Both the position numbers and the translations under genes were made by a program. A stretch of DNA of 33,961 bases, taken from the NCBI GenBank assembly GCA_021777675.1, contig JAJYDG010000009.1, positions 1 to 33,961 of the forward strand. Reading direction: 5' to 3'. The DNA is from a bacterium. GTDB taxonomy: Bacteria; Patescibacteriota; Minisyncoccia; Moranbacterales; UBA2206. Positions 28,337-33,961 of the stretch are shown in pieces; the first letter of the stretch is position 1, and every line of letters starts with the position of its first letter. The notes under the pieces are model-generated. The model was not told where the DNA came from, ran no database searches, and saw only the letters and a program-made list of their open reading frames with translations.

Positions 28337-28834
28337 ATGAGCTGGAAATTAAAAAGCGGAGAGGTTGTGGTGGATCGCCACAACAGCCATCTCCACGAAG
28401 GCGTAGCGCATCTCCTGCCCGACGCGTTCACCCGGATTGAAAGTTTGGGCGGGGAGTTTTTCGTCGAGGAAGTCGACTTCGGTCGGCCGATCGGCGAGAC
28501 CACTTGTGTTGCTACGGCCGCTGGCGACCAAGTAATTTACGCGAAGCGGCCACGACGCTGGGGACATTCTCGGTTTGTGAGAAATCGCAAGCCGGAACTG
28601 TGCTCCAGCCTCGTTGTTATCCTCAAGGCGGGGGATGATGGCGAGTATGTGTTAATTACCGCCTTTGTGGGACACCGGCCGCAGCCGGAGCCATGGGATC
28701 GAAAAAACTTTTCGCAGCAGCCGAATCCGCGTGAAGCGGAGCGGTTGGCGCGGGAGTTCTGGTCCTCGCATGCCCTGGTTTGGGGTAGCGAGGAGACGAT
28801 TCCGGGGACCGAGATGGCTCGGTGCCCTTGGTAA
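28337..28834 (+). CDS. Hypothetical protein, possible BECR-fold RNase-like
   Basis: SD 'tggagg' before ATG 28337. 'RHNSHLHEGVAHLLPDAF...WGHSRFVRNRKPELCSSLVVILKAGDDGEYVLITAFVGHRPQPEPWD' resembles the conserved pattern of Barnase/EndoU/ColicinE5/RelE-like nucleases. Fold call is tentative. Confidence 0.55.
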   Translation: MSWKLKSGEVVVDRHNSHLHEGVAHLLPDAFTRIESLGGEFFVEEVDFGRPIGETTCVATAAGDQVIYAKRPRRWGHSRFVRNRKPELCSSLVVILKAGDDGEYVLITAFVGHRPQPEPWDRKNFSQQPNPREAERLAREFWSSHALVWGSEETIPGTEMARCPW

Positions 28835-28939
28835 AACTGGCTCCCTGAGAGCCACCCCTGCCGATGGAATTCGGTGAGCGTCACCTGCTCTGGCGTGGTC
28901 TATTCAGTTAGACCAAATGCGTCAAAAGTGGTGAGCCGT

Positions 28940-28965
28940 TCCGCCTTCGCTAAAGCTATGGCGGA
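28940..28965. repeat. REP-like palindrome
   Basis: tccgccttcgctaaagctatggcgga: nested stems tccgcc/ggcgga and gct/agc. Confidence 0.45.
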
Positions 28966-29019
28966 CGAGGGAAGCAGAGCCCTCAAAACCCGTCGACTCG
29001 GGCCTTGTGAAAATTCATA

Positions 29020-29051
29020 GGAGGCGAGTCGGCGCCTCCTCAATTTTTTTG
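29020..29051 (+). terminator. Rho-independent terminator
   Basis: aggaggcg / cgcctcct stem then T7. Confidence 0.75.
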
Positions 29052-29146
29052 GCGATTCGCGGCCAATAAAACTGCGAGCTCCGCCAGGCGACGTTAACCC
29101 TTTAATGAAGGTTAATGACGGCGCTCAAAGAGAAAAAGGAGGAATC

Positions 29147-30223
29147 ATGAACTGGTTCGCAAAAATTACGGCCATCCTCACGGCCGGGTTCGTATTTGTT
29201 GAGGAAATCGCTCGCGTGCTTAGTTTAGCATTTGCGGGCAAAAAAAATGTTATCGTTTTCGGACCGGCCGGTCACGGCAAGTCCGAAATGGTTCAGTCCG
29301 TTATCAAAGAACTCAAACTCGATGATGACACTTTCTTCCAGTTCTTTGGAGAAGGCATGGACGAGTCCAGGCTTTTTGGAGGGTTAAACTTTAAAAAGCT
29401 TGAAGAGGAAAAAATTCTTGAATACTACCCTGAGAAATCGTTTTTGAATTCTAAAGTGGCGGTATTCGAGGAATTATTTGACGCTCCGGCGTCCGTCCTT
29501 TTAGCTCTTAAGGATGTCCTCACAGCAAAAGAGCTCCGCAATGGTTCGCAGCGGTTCAAAATGCGAACTGAAATAATCATTTGCCTCACCAATAAGGAAC
29601 CCGGTGAGATAAGTGAGCTTGGCCCAGCCGCGCATGCTCTGATCGAGCGCTTTCCGCTTCAGCTAAACCTGAAATGGAAAGATTACTCGGCAGGCAGCTA
29701 CCTCTCGATGTTCGAGAAAGTAGCAAGCAGGCTGGCGGGCCCAGTGCTGAATGGTTTCAAAGGTGTCTTAGCAGAAATTCTCGCTAAGGCAACTGCCGAG
29801 GGGAATTTTGTTTCCCCAAGGACAGCCGTTCATGCATTTCAGGTTTGCCAAGCATCGGCAACGATGCGCGGTGCTGATCATGTTGAAAAATGTGATCTGA
29901 CAGACCTGCGTTTCTTGCCTGGTCTTGAAGGCTTAGCAGAAACGATTCAGGCCGACCTGACCGCCGCCATGGAAAGAGCGGCCGCCGAAAAGAATCTTTC
30001 CCAGGCCGAGAGTACACTTCGCGAACTGCTGAGTGAACTCTCCCAGGCTACCTCGCCCATCAAGGCACTGCAGGTAGCCAAAAAGTTTGTGGTATTTCAG
30101 GATGAAGTTTCTTCCCTGAAGATCACAGATGGCCTGTCCGAACGCAGAAAGCGCCTGCGGGAAACCGTAGGTGAGAAAATCACCGAGGCACAATCCCGTG
30201 CCTTGGAACAAACCCGTATCTAA
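29147..30223 (+). CDS. MoxR-type AAA+ ATPase
   Basis: SD 'aaaaaggagg' before ATG 29147. Walker A 'VFGPAGHGKSEM', Walker B-like 'KVAVFEELFDAP', sensor-1 'EIIICLTNKEPGE', 'ALIERFPLQL'. Confidence 0.85.
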   Translation: MNWFAKITAILTAGFVFVEEIARVLSLAFAGKKNVIVFGPAGHGKSEMVQSVIKELKLDDDTFFQFFGEGMDESRLFGGLNFKKLEEEKILEYYPEKSFLNSKVAVFEELFDAPASVLLALKDVLTAKELRNGSQRFKMRTEIIICLTNKEPGEISELGPAAHALIERFPLQLNLKWKDYSAGSYLSMFEKVASRLAGPVLNGFKGVLAEILAKATAEGNFVSPRTAVHAFQVCQASATMRGADHVEKCDLTDLRFLPGLEGLAETIQADLTAAMERAAAEKNLSQAESTLRELLSELSQATSPIKALQVAKKFVVFQDEVSSLKITDGLSERRKRLRETVGEKITEAQSRALEQTRI

Positions 30224-30243
30224 CGCGAGAAAGGAGGGACGCC

Positions 30244-31605
30244 ATGTCCCAGTTTACTTTCAGAACCGCCCCTCCTGCCACCTACCTTAGCCCTTCGGCC
30301 GAGGAGATGCGGGAGGTGGCCGACAAGGTCGGCCTCAAGTCCTACAGCAAGGACCTAGTGGCTGATCTGTGTAATTTGGCAGCGGGTGGAAGTATAAACC
30401 CGCCGTCGAGTTATCGTCGGCTAGTACAACAAAGGGTTGAGGAGCGACTGCCCGCTCCCGATCCAAAAAATGGGTGGTCGCTCAATGGGCGATATACCCA
30501 CGACCGGCAAGCAGTGGTAACTGATGGCCTAACTAAGGCTATCAAGTACCATCAAAACGTCTGCGATTTTTTGCAGACGGCGGAACTCGAGAAGTTCCCA
30601 GGCAACTCCCCGCTCGAGCAGGCGATGAACCTGCTCAAACTCCTCGCCAAGAAAAAAGGTGGTGAGTCTGGCGGAGGTGCCGAAGGCGAACCTTTGCCAA
30701 TTTTCACCGACAACGATCAGTCGGAAAAAGTTGGCGAGGAACTCAATCAGCTGATGGACGACATAGACAGTCTATCGGATGACGAGCGCGAGCTTCTCGA
30801 CCCAAACCAGGACGCTGGTGCGGGCCAAGACAAAGGTGGAGACGACGGTCTCCAGAAAATGAAACTCGCCGAAGATATGTTGCGAGGCAAAGATCTGATG
30901 TTGAAGATCTCACGTAACTTAGACAAGCTCACTCGAATGCAAGTCCGAAGGAGCAAAAAGCAGGAGCCTGATCCTGCTGGCGAAGAAATCAGGCAAAGAC
31001 CCATCGCTCATTTGGGTGAGCTCAACAAGATTACCAAATCTAGTTGGGCTACACGCCAGGCATCGCCTTCGTACTTCATGTACCAGGCGATCACTGGCGC
31101 CCTCCCGATTCGCGAACGGGTTACCACCATAGAGAAAAAACAGTTATTGTATATTATCATTGACTGTTCTGGATCCATGGGCTCCGGCCAGCGTATTTTC
31201 AAGGCCGGAGGCATCCTCATGAACCGCTTGAAGGCGGTGATTGAGGGTGAGGCGGAGCTTTATGTCCGCCTGTTCGACACTTCGCTGAAGCAAGAGCACC
31301 ACGCCGGTACGCCGGCCGAAGCGAAGGAACTGATTCGCCACTTTACCGAGAAGAATTATAGTGGCGGGTCAACGGACATAAGTGGCTGCGCTCGGGCAGC
31401 CAAGACCCGGATTGAAGAAATCATCGCCGCGGGCGCGACTTACCGGCCTGAGCTGGTGGTCATCACCGACGGCGATGACAGAATCTCCTTGACTACGAAG
31501 GAGATGGCGGGAATAAAAATGCACTCGTTCGTGGTCGAGTGCGCCAACAAAGCCCTGACCGACTTGGCAGTCGCGACGGGCGGAGTTGGAATCAATAACC
31601 TTTAA
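30244..31605 (+). CDS. VWA-domain protein (MoxR partner)
   Basis: SD 'gaaaggaggg'. MIDAS 'IIIDCSGSMGSG', 'SGGSTDISG', 'LVVITDGDDRI'. Confidence 0.88.
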   Translation: MSQFTFRTAPPATYLSPSAEEMREVADKVGLKSYSKDLVADLCNLAAGGSINPPSSYRRLVQQRVEERLPAPDPKNGWSLNGRYTHDRQAVVTDGLTKAIKYHQNVCDFLQTAELEKFPGNSPLEQAMNLLKLLAKKKGGESGGGAEGEPLPIFTDNDQSEKVGEELNQLMDDIDSLSDDERELLDPNQDAGAGQDKGGDDGLQKMKLAEDMLRGKDLMLKISRNLDKLTRMQVRRSKKQEPDPAGEEIRQRPIAHLGELNKITKSSWATRQASPSYFMYQAITGALPIRERVTTIEKKQLLYIIIDCSGSMGSGQRIFKAGGILMNRLKAVIEGEAELYVRLFDTSLKQEHHAGTPAEAKELIRHFTEKNYSGGSTDISGCARAAKTRIEEIIAAGATYRPELVVITDGDDRISLTTKEMAGIKMHSFVVECANKALTDLAVATGGVGINNL

Positions 31606-31625
31606 CAAAAAAGGAGGTGATGACC

Positions 31626-31709
31626 ATGGTTCACGCCAGAGATCATCCCGAAGTTCGCCGATCTTGCCTAGGCAAACATGAGCACCCATCGGTACCGGGC
31701 AGGAGGTAG
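31626..31709 (+). CDS. Possible 27-aa small protein MVHARDHPEVRRSCLGKHEHPSVPGRR
   Basis: Near-perfect SD 'aaaaaaggaggtga' before the ATG, directly after the VWA gene. Confidence 0.3.
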   Translation: MVHARDHPEVRRSCLGKHEHPSVPGRR

Positions 31710-32061
31710 CAAGCCGGTGGCGCTTCTCGCACGCACGCGAGCGTTGCAACCTTGACAATCCAGAAATTCTAGCGCGAGCGAAAATTTCTGTTCTGGTCAT
31801 GGTCAGTTGCAGGGCGGTTTCCAAAAAGGGAAGGCGAACCGCTAAACCAAAATCGCAATTGTTTGCAGTGAACAGCCGGCGGAGGCACAGCCCGCCTGTT
31901 CCCTTCCTGCGGACATTCCCAAAAAATCCTTTAGCCGGTGGCGCGCTAGCCCCCGAGGATAGAAAGAACCGGTACTGTGCCTTGGAGGGAAGTTTAATCT
32001 GTTCTTCTCTTCCTCGTATGCCCTCGCTTAGGGCCCATTTTCTTAAACTTTATTTTTAGCC

Positions 32062-32208
32062 ATGAAAGGAGGTGAAAAGTTTTCACTGGGCAAAAATAAA
32101 GGAGAAAATGGAAAAGATCTCCTCTTCGTTAGGACGGCACGAAGAGTGATCAAAATAGATTGGCTTGGAAAAAACGCAAAAGCTTTCAGGGAGGCTTTGC
32201 GGAACTAA
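32062..32208 (+). CDS. Possible 48-aa small protein
   Basis: ORF MKGGEKFSLGKNKGENGKDLLFVRTARRVIKIDWLGKNAKAFREALRN; no SD upstream of its own ATG. Confidence 0.2.
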   Translation: MKGGEKFSLGKNKGENGKDLLFVRTARRVIKIDWLGKNAKAFREALRN

Positions 32209-32275
32209 TAGGCTTCCGGTGCTGTCCATAAAATCGAGGTGTAGCCGGAGCACCTTTCAATCCTTGAATTGTAGG

Positions 32276-32335
32276 GAGAAGTGAGTTAGGAGGTTTTCTG
32301 AATTTTTTGTAGGATTCAGAAACCTCCGCCTTCTC
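32276..32335 (+). terminator. Long hairpin ending island 2
   Basis: gagaag...ggaggttttctgaat / attcagaaacctcc...cttctc. Confidence 0.6.
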
Positions 32336-32409
32336 TTTCAGATTTAAATATTAACCGGATTCCCGATCAAGTTGGGAATGACATTAATATATTTAGGTTT
32401 GAAATGAGG
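32330..32409 (+). repeat. Boundary module copy 2
   Basis: cttctctttcagatttaa (17/18 to 26475-26492) and atttaggtttgaaatgagg (19/19 to 27392-27410). Confidence 0.85.
32355..32382. repeat. 28-bp REP-like palindrome flanked by ATTAA direct repeats
   Basis: ccggattcccgatcaagttgggaatgac; attccc/gggaat arms; ATTAA at 32350-32354 and 32383-32387. Confidence 0.55.
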
Positions 32410-32413
32410 TGGA

Positions 32414-32881
32414 ATGAAAAAAATGATTGAAGAAATCTTCGACTTGCGAAATAGTTCGCAGTTCGAAAAGTTTTTTCAAAATAATCTCGAAAGAGGAAAG
32501 GAGGTGAGATTATTGATGACTGTTAAAGCCCTCTCCGGATATTTGGCCGGAGAGACATGTCAGTTGCTTGATGGCGAAGAAAACGCCATCGAGTTTCTGG
32601 CGAATGTGTTTTTGCTTCATGGCGACGATTGGGCGCTGGATTTTTCTCAGGCCACCCCTGAGGAGGCGCTTGATTGGTCGCTTGCCAACATTGCGTGCAA
32701 GGCGATGTTGGCGGAGCAATTAGGGCGTCCAATGTTTTTTGATGGTCGGGAGTTTACCGACTATGAAAAATTTTTGGACGCAATTTCGTCATCAGACAGG
32801 CTGGTGATGGCTTGTCGGGATGACGAGAAAGGCTTCGGCGTTGAAACGGTGGCGTTTCCAACGCCGGAGCTAAAAAAATAA
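32414..32881 (+). CDS. Hypothetical protein
   Basis: 155-aa ORF immediately after boundary module copy 2. Confidence 0.55.
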   Translation: MKKMIEEIFDLRNSSQFEKFFQNNLERGKEVRLLMTVKALSGYLAGETCQLLDGEENAIEFLANVFLLHGDDWALDFSQATPEEALDWSLANIACKAMLAEQLGRPMFFDGREFTDYEKFLDAISSSDRLVMACRDDEKGFGVETVAFPTPELKK

Positions 32882-32886
32882 CAAAT

Positions 32887-32962
32887 ATTGCCACGCTCCT
32901 TAGGAAAGAGTGTGGCAAAAAACAAACGGACTTTGGAATTGTAGCCAAAGCCCGTTTTTTGT
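32887..32962 (+). terminator. Two tandem hairpin terminators
   Basis: ttgccacgctc/gagtgtggcaa + A/T tract; aacggactttgg/ccaaagcccgtt + T6. Confidence 0.7.
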
Positions 32963-32993
32963 TTGGGGAAAATTTCAGTGAAAACTTTTTATG

Positions 32994-33416
32994 CTAAAGT
33001 AGTCCCTTGGCTATTTTCAAAAACTCTAGTGCTTTTTTCGTTAGCTTTTGACAATTTATTTTGCTAAAGTCGCCGTAATAATCGGCGGCTTCGCGCAAAT
33101 TCTTTGCTTCCAATAGCGATTCGACTAGAGAAACATTTATTTTTCCAGTTTCGCAAAATAAAGTTCTGATTGCTTCGATCAGACAAAAATGACTTTTCTC
33201 GCGGTATTCTTTGGAATATAAAAGTGCTCTAGCGCAATGAAACATGGAATAGTAGGATTGGACAATGCTCCAGCGATAGTTTTTCTCTTCCAAGTTTTTC
33301 AAAGACATCGCCAGGTCTTCTTGGGCGAGGCGCAATTCTTTCTTGGCTAATTTCGGACCAGGAGAGAATGACTTAATCTTGCCTCTTTCCAGACATTTGT
33401 TAAATTCTTGGGACAT
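32994..33416 (-). CDS. HEPN-domain protein
   Basis: 'AQEDLAMSLKNLEEKNYRWSIVQSYYSMFHCARALLYSKEYREKSHFCLIEAI' HEPN helical pattern; overlaps the MNT gene. Confidence 0.8.
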   Translation of the reverse strand: MSQEFNKCLERGKIKSFSPGPKLAKKELRLAQEDLAMSLKNLEEKNYRWSIVQSYYSMFHCARALLYSKEYREKSHFCLIEAIRTLFCETGKINVSLVESLLEAKNLREAADYYGDFSKINCQKLTKKALEFLKIAKGLL

Positions 33417-33756
33417 ATTCGTAGAGCGTTATGCCATTTTTAATTTCGTAATATAGCTCCGGTTCGTTTATTTCCATTTCCGACCACTCACTCTTAGTTT
33501 TGATGATGGCTTTGATTGGCATATCTGGTTTTGATTTGGCAATGATGGATTTTAACTCCTCTTTTTCATTACTCAGAATAAACAAATCAATATCACTGTT
33601 CCAAGTTTGATCGCCACGATTTCCTGAACCGAATAGAATTATTTTCTTAGAAAATTCCTTCAGTTTTGGCAGAAGAGGATTTAATTGTTCCAGCATAGAG
33701 GCTATTTTAAATCTCTTTACTTCGGAATTTTTAAGATTAATTTGATAGAAATTCAT
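33400..33756 (-). CDS. MNT-type nucleotidyltransferase
   Basis: 'KKIILFGSGNRGDQTWNSDIDLFIL' (GSxxRG...DxD). Confidence 0.85.
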   Translation of the reverse strand: MNFYQINLKNSEVKRFKIASMLEQLNPLLPKLKEFSKKIILFGSGNRGDQTWNSDIDLFILSNEKEELKSIIAKSKPDMPIKAIIKTKSEWSEMEINEPELYYEIKNGITLYEYVPRI

Positions 33757-33897
33757 TCGTCCGCGGACTTTTTTAGAAACAAGTTGTTTTAACGAGCAGC
33801 TATTTTTTTAGCTGTATTCGTCATAAATTCGGTTGTAACTATTCACCTTTCTCCAAATCTGCTAAAATATCGAAGTAAAACACAAAAACGAAAATAA

Positions 33898-33961
33898 ATG
33901 AGCTATAAAGAAAGATTTCTTCATCTTCGTCTGGAAACTCGAAAACTGCGACAGGATTGCG
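33898..33961 (+). CDS. Start of a CDS truncated by the window end
   Basis: ATG 33898, open to the window end: MSYKERFLHLRLETRKLRQDC. Confidence 0.4.
   Translation, partial: MSYKERFLHLRLETRKLRQDC

Noticed and set aside
28537-28884. Minus-strand ORFs over 28.3-31.8 kb (up to 151 aa)
   Set aside because: Antisense to well-supported plus-strand genes in GC-rich sequence; no SD or recognisable motifs.
28835-29010. Possible tRNA or tmRNA-like sequence (ttcagttagacc, cccgtcgactcggg)
   Set aside because: No acceptor pairing, T-loop consensus or anticodon arm could be assembled.
26431-32335. Integron attC-like sites
   Set aside because: The hairpins lack R'/R'' (GTTRRRY/RYYYAAC) core sites and no integrase is present in the window.
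1-33961. Alternative genetic code (UGA as Gly, as in SR1/Gracilibacteria)
   Set aside because: Several genes, e.g. the glycosyltransferase ending at 9809, terminate at TGA at the expected length.
1-33961. CRISPR array
   Set aside because: No regularly spaced direct repeats seen and no cas genes.

Overview
AT-rich bacterial chromosomal window whose gene content and hypothetical families suggest a Candidate Phyla Radiation / Patescibacteria genome (inference). TGA is used as a stop. The backbone (about 1.0-25.4 kb) is mostly plus strand: an RRM protein with a structured 5' leader, a thioredoxin-like lipoprotein operon, ddl, a DUF5654-like gene, lgt, rnhB, a GT4 glycosyltransferase, ileS behind a T-box riboswitch, a DnaQ-like exonuclease, uvrA, several large hypotheticals and two tandem TrmB-like regulators. 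A degenerate IS30 element lies at the left edge. The most unusual part is about 25.48-32.9 kb. Two visibly GC-richer, hairpin-rich islands sit in AT-rich DNA. Island 1 has a strong promoter, a roughly 440-nt structured leader and a 77-78 aa two-TM protein. Island 2 has a possible BECR-fold RNase-like protein, a MoxR AAA+ ATPase, a VWA protein and a hairpin-rich tail with short ORFs. Both islands end in a hairpin followed by the same boundary module (cttctctttcagatYtaa ... atttaggtttgaaatgagg). Copy 1 of the module is split by an IS5-family element with a TAA duplication. Copy 2 is split by a 28-bp REP-like palindrome flanked by ATTAA. A divergent sigma-70-like protein is encoded between the islands. 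A HEPN-MNT pair follows at the right edge. All calls are from reading the sequence; no database or folding software was run.
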